Shown piece by piece: positions 37,175 through 45,797 of a stretch of 64,000 nt of DNA. This DNA is from Bacteroidales bacterium UBA5382 (GTDB lineage: Bacteria; Bacteroidota; Bacteroidia; Bacteroidales; Dysgonomonadaceae). The stretch covers positions 3,926 through 67,925 of the forward strand of contig DHOU01000007.1 in assembly GCA_002409745.1 (NCBI GenBank), in the 5' to 3' direction. Position 1 is the stretch's first letter; each line of letters begins with the position of its first letter. Below the pieces are notes generated by a model. The model was not told the DNA's origin. It was given only the letters and a program-made list of their open reading frames with translations, and did not search any database. The translations under genes were made by a program, and so were the position numbers.

Positions 37175-38521
37175 ATGAAACGGCTTCTTTCCCTCTATTG
37201 GCTGTTGTTCCTTTCCGTTGCTTTGTTTTCTCAAACGAAGCAGATTGAGAATTTGCAAAAACAACAGTTGATACTGAAAGAAGAAATCCGAAATACCAAC
37301 AAGCTCTTTTTAGATGTCAAAAAACATACAACAACCATTTTAGACCGGATCAATCTCATCAATAAACAAATCGAATCGCGGAAGAAACTTATTTCCACCC
37401 AAGAGCAGGAATTGTCGGCGTTGGAAAAAGAAGAAGCCCGTTTGACAGCAGAAATCGAAGAACTTAATAAAGATCTCGAAGGGCGTCAAAAGCAATATGC
37501 AAAGACTATCAAAGGCCTTCTAAACAATAAATACCGCCAGAACAAGTTGCTCTTCATCCTTTCCGGCAAATCATTGGGCGAATCCCTCCGCCGCGCGCAG
37601 TACCTGAGAGAGTATTCGCAACAGCAGAAACAACAAGCGGAAGAAATAAAAAAAAAGAATGCCGAACTGAATCTTAAAAAAGAAAAGCTGGAGCAAGCGA
37701 AGGTCGAAAAACAACGGGCTTTGACGGCTCTGGAATCGGAGCAGAACAAGTTGCAAAGCGAAGAAAAGACTCATCAGTCGGAGATGGCCGAGGCACGTCA
37801 ACAACAATCGAAACTGCAAAAGACCTTACAGGACAAACAGCGGCAAGTGAACCAACTGAACGCTCAAATCGAAAAATTAATCGCCGAAGAAGTAGCCCGC
37901 CAGGAACGGGAAGCGGCGGCTCGCCGGCGCGCGGCCGAGGAGGCTGCCCGGGCACGCAAGGAAGAAGAACGGCGCCGCGAGGAAGCCCGGCGCAAATCGG
38001 GCGATAAAAGAGAAAGCGAAACATCACGGCGCGACGAGGCCCGCCCCAAAACGGAGCCGAAGATCGAGAGCAATACGGCTACGGCATCGGCCGAAACATT
38101 CAACTTATCTAAAAACTTCGCGGCGAACAAAGGACGGTTACCGATGCCGGTTACAGGCACCTCGACGATCGTCGGTAAATTCGGTATGAACAAACATAGC
38201 GAATGGAATATTTCCACCAATAGCAACGGCATCGACATCCAAGCCCAACAGGGAGCCGACATCCGGTCGGTATACGACGGAGAAGTATCGAAAGTATTCT
38301 CTTTCCCCAGCGCCAACACGTGCGTGATTGTTCGTCACGGCGACTATTATACCTTCTACGCGAATATCTATGATTTGTATGTCAAACAAGGCGACAAGGT
38401 GAAAGCCGGACAGGCCCTCGGACGCATTTACACGGATCCCGACACCGGCATCTCCACGATGCACTTCCAACTCTGGCAAAAGACCCACAAACTCGATCCG
38501 GCTCCGTGGCTGAGAAGATAA
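37175..38521 (+). CDS. EnvC-like murein hydrolase activator with degenerate LytM/M23 domain
   Basis: A 448-residue periplasmic protein. A signal peptide (LLSLYWLLFLSVALFSQ) is followed by about 240 residues of coiled coil, including a strongly charged Arg/Glu stretch near residues 245-285. A C-terminal LytM/M23 domain starts about residue 320. In that domain the zinc-binding HxxxD is replaced (NSNGIDI) and the HxH region reads YANI, so metal ligands are missing. That is the pattern of EnvC/NlpD activators, which switch on amidases at the septum rather than cutting peptidoglycan themselves. It starts two bases after the DUF4292 gene and ends the operon just before an octamer repeat array. Confidence 0.88.
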   Translation: MKRLLSLYWLLFLSVALFSQTKQIENLQKQQLILKEEIRNTNKLFLDVKKHTTTILDRINLINKQIESRKKLISTQEQELSALEKEEARLTAEIEELNKDLEGRQKQYAKTIKGLLNNKYRQNKLLFILSGKSLGESLRRAQYLREYSQQQKQQAEEIKKKNAELNLKKEKLEQAKVEKQRALTALESEQNKLQSEEKTHQSEMAEARQQQSKLQKTLQDKQRQVNQLNAQIEKLIAEEVARQEREAAARRRAAEEAARARKEEERRREEARRKSGDKRESETSRRDEARPKTEPKIESNTATASAETFNLSKNFAANKGRLPMPVTGTSTIVGKFGMNKHSEWNISTNSNGIDIQAQQGADIRSVYDGEVSKVFSFPSANTCVIVRHGDYYTFYANIYDLYVKQGDKVKAGQALGRIYTDPDTGISTMHFQLWQKTHKLDPAPWLRR

Positions 38522-38522
38522 A

Positions 38523-38690
38523 GACAGAGGGGCGGGGAGACAAGGAGACAGAGAGACAAAGGGACAGAGAGACAAGGGGACAGAGGGACAAGGAGACAAG
38601 GAGACGGGGAGACAAAGGGACAGAGAGACAAGGGGACAGAGGGACAAGGAGACAAGGAGACGGGGAGACAAAGGGACAGGGGATTCCGAA
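38523..38690 (+). repeat. Octamer minisatellite GACARRGR
   Basis: About twenty head-to-tail copies of an 8-bp unit (GACAAGGA, GACAGAGA, GACAAAGG and so on). A higher-order period of 56 bp (7 units) is visible: GACAAAGGGACA recurs at 38555, 38611 and 38667. It lies between the EnvC-like gene and the ECF sigma gene. An 8-bp period breaks reading frames, so it is not coding. Confidence 0.9.
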
Positions 38691-38746
38691 TATTCTGCAA
38701 CGTTTTGACCGCACAAAACATCATATCCTAAACAGGGAAATTTTTC

Positions 38747-39292
38747 ATGTCGGAACATCAGTTAATAACCGCTTGTAAACAAGGAAAGTTATGGGCAAGG
38801 AAGACCGTATACGAACAATACGCTCCTACCATGATGGCTTTGTGCTGCCGCTATGTTTCCGACTACGACGATGCGCAAGATGTGCTTCAGGAAGGTTTTC
38901 TGACCGTATTCACTCAAATCGGGCAATATTCGGGCAAAGGGCCTTTCGGCGCATGGATACGGAAGATATTCGTGAACACCGCACTCGAATTTATCCGAAA
39001 GCGGAAACGATTGAAGGAAAAGGAAGTGCGACTGGATTATATAGAAGATCAACCGGCCAAACAGTCGGTGCTGGATGATATTTCGGCCGATGAACTGATG
39101 CAATGCATCGCCGAACTGCCGGATACCTATCGAATGGTTTTCAACCTGTTTGCCATCGAGGGGTATAAACATCAGGAAATTGCCGGCATGCTGGGCATAC
39201 CCGAAAGTACATCCCGCTCGCATTTTTTCCGGGCGCGCCAATTATTACAGCAAAAAATAACAACTTTCACGCAGAAAAAAGATGCTATCTGA
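38747..39292 (+). CDS. ECF-type RNA polymerase sigma factor
   Basis: A 181-residue sigma-70 factor with only region 2 (YRYVSDYDDAQDVLQEGFLT, then WIRKIFVNTALEFIRKRKRL) and region 4 (LPDTYRMVFNLFAIEGYKHQ, then EIAGMLGIPESTSRSHFFRA), typical of extracytoplasmic-function factors. Its end overlaps the next gene by 11 bases, and that product has the position of an anti-sigma factor. It directs polymerase to a small regulon, probably for an envelope signal. Confidence 0.92.
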   Translation: MSEHQLITACKQGKLWARKTVYEQYAPTMMALCCRYVSDYDDAQDVLQEGFLTVFTQIGQYSGKGPFGAWIRKIFVNTALEFIRKRKRLKEKEVRLDYIEDQPAKQSVLDDISADELMQCIAELPDTYRMVFNLFAIEGYKHQEIAGMLGIPESTSRSHFFRARQLLQQKITTFTQKKDAI

Positions 39293-40550
39293 TCAAAGAA
39301 ATAAAGACATACCCGATGATTTTTCGCTGCAAGCCAGGGAAAAACTTCACAATCATCGCGTTCCTGTGCGGCCGGAAGTCTGGAATGAGTTGGAGAACAA
39401 GCTGTATTCCAAACGGAAGATCAGGCGCGCCTATTTCCTATGGGGAGCGGTAGCGGCCGCCATATTGACAGGCATTCTTTTTGTGCTGAATCCGTTTATA
39501 ACCGGGCGCCCCGATCAACTCGTGACGGAGACGGCTCCTTTGCATGCTACGGAAGCGATCGACACGCATTCGCAACAGCCTGAAAAGAAACCTGCTCAGA
39601 TCATGCAAAGGACAGAACGTCTCTTGTTGGCGAAGCATTCCGCTACCCGTACCGAACGCATTCCGGAAACGGCAACGAGATCGGTTATTGCCGATTATTT
39701 ACAACGGCAGCGGGATACGCATCGAAAAGCACCCCCTTTACACATGACGACGGCAGAAAAAAACGAACCGCCACACGAAGAGGGTAATTCGTTCGGACAG
39801 GCCGGAGAATCAACAGAACAAGCTTCTACGCAAGCGCTTCCGCCAAGCGCCCCTTTGCAAACGGCCGGTAACGAGAGAAAACATTCTCTGACCGCACGCC
39901 TCGGTGGCGGGGGCCAAACACTCGGAAAAGAAACGGCTGGGAGTTATTTATATATGAACGACCTGCCATTGGGCGGAAGAACGGATTATTTAGCCTCGGA
40001 CGGAGAAGCCATCGGGCAGGAAACACTCAAGCCGTCCGATTTTACGCAGATACGCCATTTGCCTCCCCTATCGCTCAGCCTCACCGCCGACATCCCTTTA
40101 AACCGCCGGTGGAGCATCGAAACCGGACTGAAATACACTTACTTGTCATCGCTTTTCGATAAACCGGGCACGGTGGTTTACCGGGGCTCGCTGTCGCTGC
40201 ACTACCTCGGCATTCCGGTCAATTTAAAGGCGATGGTATATGAAAAGGATGCGTGGAACGTCTATGCATTGGCAGGCGGCACCCTGGAGAAAGGCGTGCT
40301 TTCGATTTATAAGCAAGAAATCGAAGATAGCAAAGGCGATGTGGAACGCATCACGGTGCGATCGGGTATCGACGGCATACAGCTTTCGGCAAACGTGGCT
40401 GCCGGATTTGAATACCGGTTGACAAAACGGATACGTATTTTCGGCGAGCCGCAAGTGATTTATTATTTCAATAACAATCAACCGATGAGCGCCCGCACAC
40501 AGGATCCGCTGGTTTTCGGATTAAACGCGGGAGTGCGCGTACGGTTCTGA
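39282..40550 (+). CDS. Membrane-anchored beta-barrel-like protein, putative anti-sigma partner
   Basis: A 422-residue protein. About 45 cytoplasmic residues (VRPEVWNELENKL) are followed by one transmembrane helix (AYFLWGAVAAAILTGILFVL). A low-complexity polar linker of about 170 residues comes next, then a C-terminal region of alternating strands ending AGVRVRF, as in outer-membrane beta-barrels (LSLTADIPLNRRWSIETGLK, YIFNNN-like turns). The gene overlaps the ECF sigma gene and the N-terminus suits an anti-sigma role. The combination of an inner-membrane helix and a barrel-like domain would span the whole envelope. I recognise the architecture as occurring in Bacteroidetes but not its function. 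Confidence 0.7.
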   Translation: MLSDQRNKDIPDDFSLQAREKLHNHRVPVRPEVWNELENKLYSKRKIRRAYFLWGAVAAAILTGILFVLNPFITGRPDQLVTETAPLHATEAIDTHSQQPEKKPAQIMQRTERLLLAKHSATRTERIPETATRSVIADYLQRQRDTHRKAPPLHMTTAEKNEPPHEEGNSFGQAGESTEQASTQALPPSAPLQTAGNERKHSLTARLGGGGQTLGKETAGSYLYMNDLPLGGRTDYLASDGEAIGQETLKPSDFTQIRHLPPLSLSLTADIPLNRRWSIETGLKYTYLSSLFDKPGTVVYRGSLSLHYLGIPVNLKAMVYEKDAWNVYALAGGTLEKGVLSIYKQEIEDSKGDVERITVRSGIDGIQLSANVAAGFEYRLTKRIRIFGEPQVIYYFNNNQPMSARTQDPLVFGLNAGVRVRF

Positions 40551-40640
40551 GTGCCGCAATACCGCCGCAAACGACGGATACGCCTAAAACTGTTGAGTAA
40601 TGTTACCGATTGGTAAAAGTTCCCTGTTCTACTCAATTGT

Positions 40641-40676
40641 CTGCCGTTGGAGAAATCCGGCGGCAGTTTTTTATTT
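40641..40676 (+). terminator. Terminator after the ECF sigma operon
   Basis: Hairpin CTGCCGTTGG/CCGGCGGCAG (ten pairs, two of them G-T) with loop AGAAAT, followed by TTTTTT. Confidence 0.85.
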
Positions 40677-40840
40677 TTGAGACGGCTTCTATCGCGAAGC
40701 AGGGAAGGGATGGTGAATGATGAGCGGAGAAGAAATATCTCCTCCACCCGTTCCTTGCCCGTCCCCTCAGAGTTGGATTCTTTATTCTTTGCTCTTTTTA
40801 AAAAAAATCGTATCTTTCGGCAGTTTTAGTAATTACAAAG

Positions 40841-42040
40841 ATGAAAACAATGTTTAAAGCCGGACTATTCTCCCTTATATGGATAACTTCGACACTTTTT
40901 TCTATGGCACAAAACAGTCAACAAATACAGGAAATACGGCGATCGGTTCAGCAACAATATGCCCCCGACAAACGAACGGAAGTTTTCGACATCCGGGTCG
41001 AAGAAAATGCTCAATCGTTGGTGCTGAAAGGCGAAACGAGCAGTCACGAGGCGTACCGGACGCTTATACAACGCCTGCAAGCGCTTCCTTACTCCTTGCA
41101 AGACAGCATCCGCCTGTTGCCCGACGTCGGCCTGCAAGATAAAACAAGGGGCGTGATTTACAACTCGGTCGGCACCTTGCATTCAGCGCCCTCTTATAGT
41201 TCCGAAACAGTATCGCAGGTGCTCCTCGGCATGCCGGTGAAAATCCTTGACGAACAAGGCGGATGGCGGCGTATTCAAACGCCCGAAAAATACATCGGCT
41301 GGATCAATCGTTCCGTGCAACCGATGACCGAAAGCGAGCTCGATAGCTACCGCCGTCAGCCGAAGATTGTGATTACACGCTTATACACGTCTTCTTATGA
41401 AAAAGCAAATGCCCGGTCGCAGCAAGTATCCGATCTGGTGACCGGAAACACGTTGGCCGTCACAGGCACGAAAGGGAAATATTATAGGGTGGTTTATCCC
41501 GACGGACGGAAGGCTTTTGTGCCCAAAGCCGATGCCGAAAACGAACAGGACTGGTTCAGCCATATCCAACAAACACCCGAGGCCGTTACCCACACCGCCC
41601 TGAAATTTATGGGTATCCCTTATGTATGGGGCGGCACATCGGCAAAGGGACTCGACTGTAGCGGTTTTACCAAAACAGTCTATTTGCATCACGGGATTTT
41701 GCTGGCTCGCGATGCCTCGCAACAGGTCTTATACGGAAAGCTGACCGACGACACGGCCGATTTTACCGAAGCGCAACCCGGCGACCTGGTGTTTTTCGGT
41801 ACGCCCGCAAGCAACGACCAACCGCGCGAACGCGTCGTACATGTAGGTATTTACTTGGGAGATAAAAAATTCATCCACGCCTCCGACCATATCCGCATCA
41901 GCAGCTTCGACCCCGCTGATCCGTTGTACGATGCCTATAACAGCGGACGTTATCTGCGCACAAAGCGTATGCTCGGCGAGGTGGGCACACCCGGTATCGA
42001 AGAAATCAGGGGAAACGACTTTTACCGTCCCGCACCATAA
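40841..42040 (+). CDS. NlpC/P60 cysteine peptidase with SH3 domains (muropeptide endopeptidase)
   Basis: A 399-residue exported peptidase, probably cutting gamma-D-Glu-diaminopimelate (or Lys) bonds in murein peptides. It has a signal peptide, then two SH3b-like domains (IYNSVGTLHSAPSYSSETVS region and a second around YTSSYEKANARSQQVSDLVT). The catalytic domain follows, with the nucleophile Cys in GLDCSGFTK, His in VVHVGIYLG and a third polar residue in FIHASDH. It resembles YkfC/dipeptidyl-peptidase VI. The next gene is a dipeptide epimerase, the classical partner in murein peptide recycling. A TATCTTTC promoter-like box lies about 25 bases upstream. Confidence 0.9.
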   Translation: MKTMFKAGLFSLIWITSTLFSMAQNSQQIQEIRRSVQQQYAPDKRTEVFDIRVEENAQSLVLKGETSSHEAYRTLIQRLQALPYSLQDSIRLLPDVGLQDKTRGVIYNSVGTLHSAPSYSSETVSQVLLGMPVKILDEQGGWRRIQTPEKYIGWINRSVQPMTESELDSYRRQPKIVITRLYTSSYEKANARSQQVSDLVTGNTLAVTGTKGKYYRVVYPDGRKAFVPKADAENEQDWFSHIQQTPEAVTHTALKFMGIPYVWGGTSAKGLDCSGFTKTVYLHHGILLARDASQQVLYGKLTDDTADFTEAQPGDLVFFGTPASNDQPRERVVHVGIYLGDKKFIHASDHIRISSFDPADPLYDAYNSGRYLRTKRMLGEVGTPGIEEIRGNDFYRPAP

Positions 42041-42100
42041 GACCGTATCTTCGGCCTATCGCTTTAAACAAACCGTATTCATTCCTAAAAACAACGAACA

Positions 42101-43258
42101 ATGAAACAAAACAGGCGCCAATTCATTCAAACATCCGCATCGGCAGCAGCTGTTATAGCGGCCGCTCCCTTGATTTCAGCCGTAAAACCCACGCGTAAAC
42201 CGACTAACGTATCCGTCAATATGAAACTTTCCTGGACTCCCTACGACTTGCAATTGAGACATGTATTCACCATCTCCGGTTTTTCCCGCAAAACCACCCC
42301 CGTCGTCCTCACGCGCATCGAATACGACGGACTGACGGGTTACGGTGAAGCTTCCCTGCCGCCTTATCTGGGCGAAACGCAAGCATCCGTCATCGAATTC
42401 CTGAAAAAAGTCGATCTGTCGGGCTTTCGCAATCCGGCAAACCTCGAAGAGATTCTCGAATATGTCGACAGCATCGCCGAAAACAATACCGCGGCCAAAG
42501 CCTCCGTCGACATCGCCCTGCACGACTTGGCCGGAAAAATGATCGGCGCGCCATGGTATAAAATGTACGGCCTCGACAAATATCAAGCGCCCGATACCAC
42601 CTTCACCATCGGCATCGACAGCGACGAAGTGGTGCGCGAAAAGACGCGCGAGGCGCTCGGCCCGTTCCGCGTACTGAAGGTAAAAGTCGGCGGCCCCGAT
42701 GATAAACGCATGATCGAAGCCATCCGGTCGGTGACCGACCTGCCGCTTACGGTCGATGCGAATCAGGGATGGAAAGACCGCCGGCAGGCTGTCGAGATGA
42801 TTCATTGGTTGAAGGAAAAGGGCGTGGTGATGGTCGAGCAACCCATGTCGAAGCATGCGCTCGACGACATCGCCCGCATCACCGAAGAAAGTCCCTTGCC
42901 CATCTTTGCCGATGAATCGGTGCAACGGCTGCATGACGTGGAGCGGCTGAAAGGCGCTTTTTCGGGAATCAACATCAAGCTGATGAAATGCACCGGCCTG
43001 CGCGAGGCATGGAAGATGCGCAACCTGGCCGAAGCCTTGGGAATGAAAGTGATGATCGGGTGCATGACCGAAACGTCCTGTGCCATTTCGGCCGCGGCAC
43101 AGCTATCGCCGGGTCTCGATTTTGCCGATCTCGACGGCGCATTGCTCATCGGAAACGATTGCTTCGACGGGGCGCAACTCGAAAACGCAAAGATCATTGC
43201 TTCCGATCGTCCCGGCATCGGGGTCGTTCCCAAGCAGAAAATCCTTTTCGGAAATTAG
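42101..43258 (+). CDS. L-Ala-D/L-Glu epimerase-like enzyme with Tat signal
   Basis: A 385-residue member of the enolase superfamily, muconate-lactonising subgroup, that equilibrates L-Ala-D-Glu and L-Ala-L-Glu. The KxK motif (LKVKVGG), metal ligands (DANQGW, EQP, ADES) and the second catalytic Lys segment (INIKLMKCTG) are present. The N-terminus is a twin-arginine signal (NRRQFIQTSASAAAVIAAAP), so the enzyme is probably exported folded, whereas the well-known bacterial enzyme is cytoplasmic. Sixty bases separate it from the NlpC/P60 gene, a shared muropeptide pathway. Another dipeptide specificity is possible. Confidence 0.88.
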   Translation: MKQNRRQFIQTSASAAAVIAAAPLISAVKPTRKPTNVSVNMKLSWTPYDLQLRHVFTISGFSRKTTPVVLTRIEYDGLTGYGEASLPPYLGETQASVIEFLKKVDLSGFRNPANLEEILEYVDSIAENNTAAKASVDIALHDLAGKMIGAPWYKMYGLDKYQAPDTTFTIGIDSDEVVREKTREALGPFRVLKVKVGGPDDKRMIEAIRSVTDLPLTVDANQGWKDRRQAVEMIHWLKEKGVVMVEQPMSKHALDDIARITEESPLPIFADESVQRLHDVERLKGAFSGINIKLMKCTGLREAWKMRNLAEALGMKVMIGCMTETSCAISAAAQLSPGLDFADLDGALLIGNDCFDGAQLENAKIIASDRPGIGVVPKQKILFGN

Positions 43259-43269
43259 AAACTGTTTTG

Positions 43270-43452
43270 AGAAACTGTTTAAATTTCTTACGAAGACTGT
43301 AATTAAACTATTCTTCGCCTTCAAAAAGTTTCTTTTTTGTATTCTTCTTCCTCTTATTTGGCTCAAATAGCCCGCTATTATCGCCAAAACGAGAAAGAAC
43401 ACTGCTAAAAAATAATTCTTTTTGAATCGCGAAAGAAATTTAAACAGATTCT
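43270..43452. mobile_element. MITE-like element with 23-bp terminal inverted repeats
   Basis: The ends 43270-43292 and 43430-43452 are inverted repeats matching at 21 of 23 positions, sharing the core CTGTTTAAATTTCTT. The 183-bp element has no transposase. Its left 110 bases recur at 60216-60321. It begins 11 bases after the epimerase stop. Confidence 0.6.
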
Positions 43453-43779
43453 TGAATTTTTTGATGCGGCATTTTTTAGTCCTTTTTTGATGGATTTGGG
43501 CTTTCCGATCTTACCCTTTCAACCTTTTTAAACGGCCCTCCTCGCAGGACCCTTTACGGTGAGGGGGGGGTGCCGTTTATTCCCGCCTGTTTCAAAAAAA
43601 AAGAATCAAAAATTTTGCGGAATCATAAAAATAGTGTAATATTGCCGTCATAAATCAAAAACAAATGGGGTAATCGAAAAATACATCGGTTATATCCTCT
43701 TGAGAAATACTTTCCCATCTCGATATTTTTGGAGCAATAATTTACCCCACCTGCTTTCTTTCGCTCGAATTGAGCGCAT

Positions 43780-44045
43780 CTATCACTCCGCCACTTCCGC
43801 CTCCCGTGAAGCAATGCTATCGCGCGTTCCGCCATCCGCGGCAGTCGCTTCGGGAGGGACGCCGGGCCTGCCGACCGCGTCGATAGCTCCACGGAAGAGA
43901 AGTTGCGCGTATTTACCCGGTCAATCGATCCGAGGAAAAGAGAAAGTATCCATTGCGCCGGTCGACAGCCTCACGGAAGAGAAGACGGGCCTATCGCCCC
44001 CGTCGCCCGCACCGCGGAAGAAAAAAACGACTCATCGCACGCGGA
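43780..44045. repeat. GC-rich, loosely repetitive spacer
   Basis: The spacer 43453-44093 contains no gene I can support. It has an eight-G run at about 43563-43570 and a GC-rich stretch in which a CACGGAAGAGAAG-like word recurs (about 43891, 43972 and, degenerate, 44020). Codon-length periodicity is not seen. Confidence 0.4.
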
Positions 44046-44093
44046 ACTTGGCATTTATTTTATTTATTTCCTATCCTATAAAAACAAAAAATC

Positions 44094-44834
44094 ATGTTAG
44101 TAAAAACGACAAAATTATCAAAAGTGTTTTTGATGGAATTTTTCCATCTGATGAAAGTGATTGCAGACTATCTTCATAAAGAAGATATGGAAGTGTTGAA
44201 ATTGACGGCGGTTGCCACGTCGTTCTTTTTGGCGTTCGACAAACTGGACGTGGCGGTGAAGCAAGCCGATAAATCGAAGTTCACCGCTCCCAAAAAGGAG
44301 AGCGACGATTTGCGCGACAACACGCTGGTAGGGCTCAGCAGCACGATACGCGCCGCCATGCGGTACCCCGACGCGGACATATCGGAATCCTCCCGGCTGT
44401 TGTTGATCGTGGTGGAAAAATACGGGAAGGACATCCAGAACATGTCCCGCGAACGGGAAACATCCATCCTCTATAATTTGGTCGCCGACATGCGCTTGCC
44501 CGAAAACACGGCACGGATGGCCAAGATTACGCCGCTGGCGTGGATCGACAAACTCGATGAGGAGAATAAGGGTTATGAGGCCAACCATATCCTGGGGACG
44601 GAGGAAAAAACGGAATATGTGACGGGGTTGACCACCCAAGCGCGCACGGAAATGCAAGCGGCCTTCGAAAAATTGTGCGAAGCCATCAACAGTTACGCTT
44701 TTGTGGACGGTGTGGAGCCGTACAAAACCTTGGCCGACAAAATCAACGTGGAGGTGGCCGAAGCGCAACAACAAGCCAAGTTCCACAAGACGCTCTTGGA
44801 GAACAAGGCGAAGGGAAAAGACAAAAAGCAATAA
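44094..44834 (+). CDS. DUF6261-like uncharacterised helical protein
   Basis: A 246-residue, almost entirely helical soluble protein without signal peptide or metal motif. It is rich in Lys, Glu and Ala, and the order of helices (FHLMKVIADYLHKEDMEVLK; RDNTLVGLSSTIRAAMRYPD; NSYAFVDGVEPYKTLADKIN) resembles the DUF6261 family in Bacteroidales. Its function is unknown. It is a single gene after a long repetitive spacer. The DUF assignment is from memory. Confidence 0.6.
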   Translation: MLVKTTKLSKVFLMEFFHLMKVIADYLHKEDMEVLKLTAVATSFFLAFDKLDVAVKQADKSKFTAPKKESDDLRDNTLVGLSSTIRAAMRYPDADISESSRLLLIVVEKYGKDIQNMSRERETSILYNLVADMRLPENTARMAKITPLAWIDKLDEENKGYEANHILGTEEKTEYVTGLTTQARTEMQAAFEKLCEAINSYAFVDGVEPYKTLADKINVEVAEAQQQAKFHKTLLENKAKGKDKKQ

Positions 44835-44963
44835 CGCAAAGGAAGTATCGAGAGAATCATCGGGATTGCAGGAGCAAGAATAAGAATCTCGGCACTTTTA
44901 GTTCGGTATTGCAATCGATGTTCGAGAGGGAATCGGCCGGATGAGTTCAACATCGTTTCAGGA

Positions 44964-45512
44964 TTATTCCGGTATTTCCGCTGCGGAAACGAGCGCGACG
45001 CCCCGGTTGCGCATTTCCTCCAATGCCCGGATATCATCACCCGGACGGGCATTGACGGCCGCAACGGCATCGGTAATGACGACCGTACGAAAACCGAGGC
45101 TCAGCGCATCGAGCGCCGATGCTTTCACGCAATAATCGGTCGCCAGCCCGCACACATAAAGCTCCTCCACCTTGCGTTCCCGCAGATAATCGGCTAACGA
45201 TAGGTTCGTGGCCTCAAAAGCCGAATAACCGTCGTCTTTATTATCCGTCCCTTTCCGGAAAACCTGCCCGATATTCCCCGTTTGCAGCAGCGGATGGAAA
45301 TCGGCGCCGGCCATGTCTGCCACACAATGCACCGGCCATTTATCGAAATGCACCGACTGCGCCGGATGCCAATCTTTAGAGGCGACCACCACCTCGAACT
45401 GCGGTATCAACCGGTTGATCACCTCCACCGCTTTATCGCCGTCTTTTACCGCCAAGGCGCCGCCGGGACAGAAATCGTTCTGCACATCGACGATCAATAA
45501 TGCTCTTTTCAT
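44964..45512 (-). CDS. pncA: Nicotinamidase
   Basis: A 182-residue cysteine hydrolase of the isochorismatase fold that deamidates nicotinamide to nicotinate for NAD salvage. The catalytic triad is visible: Asp in LLIVDVQNDF, Lys in the FRKGTD segment, and Cys in GLATDYCVKASA. The metal-binding SKDWHPAQSVHF segment is present. Length fits PncA. It is transcribed after the ilvC terminator, so it is probably independent of the branched-chain operon. The plus-strand gap 44835-44963 on the other side has no gene. Confidence 0.93.
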   Translation of the reverse strand: MKRALLIVDVQNDFCPGGALAVKDGDKAVEVINRLIPQFEVVVASKDWHPAQSVHFDKWPVHCVADMAGADFHPLLQTGNIGQVFRKGTDNKDDGYSAFEATNLSLADYLRERKVEELYVCGLATDYCVKASALDALSLGFRTVVITDAVAAVNARPGDDIRALEEMRNRGVALVSAAEIPE

Positions 45513-45666
45513 TTGCTGTTTGTTTTTTAATTGTTCTTTTGGAACCTATTCTCCGGGAGAAATTGGGTCTTTTTCATAACAATCGAAAGAAGGCTCTGTT
45601 CAAACCCGTCAACAGACTTATTCCGGTAGGAAAGAAAAAGAGGCCGTCTCAAAATAGAAAATAAGC

Positions 45667-45745
45667 TAAACGGAAAGAGCCCGGTGCAATACCGAGCTCT
45701 CATACAGAAAACATCATTTATTAATCTGTCCGACTTTTGGGGGTC
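45667..45745 (-). terminator. Terminator of the branched-chain operon within a dispersed repeat
   Basis: Downstream of ilvC, the minus strand has hairpin GAGCTCGGT/ACCGGGCTC (about 45683-45706). The hairpin and the 40 bases before it align with the segment after the first susD (10325-10385), including GTGA..CC, ATGTTTT and GAGCTC.GTATTG. A GAGACGGCCTCTTTTT word follows at about 45640-45656. Confidence 0.6.
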
Positions 45746-45797
45746 ACGGCAATTGTGATATCCCCTCTTTGTAAAGAAACCGACCGCTCGAATCCGA

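Noticed and set aside
43103..43402. Minus-strand ORF sharing RGRRIQKRNFLKAKN with one at 60125-60355
   Set aside because: The shared peptide comes from two copies of the MITE-like element, and similarity follows the element borders rather than the ORF borders.
43700..44179. Plus-strand ORF upstream of the DUF6261-like gene
   Set aside because: It overlaps the real start, has low complexity and no codon pattern like its neighbours.
44118..44831. Minus-strand ORF opposite the DUF6261-like gene
   Set aside because: It is an exact antisense shadow rich in His, Phe and Arg, the typical complement of a Lys/Glu/Ala-rich gene.
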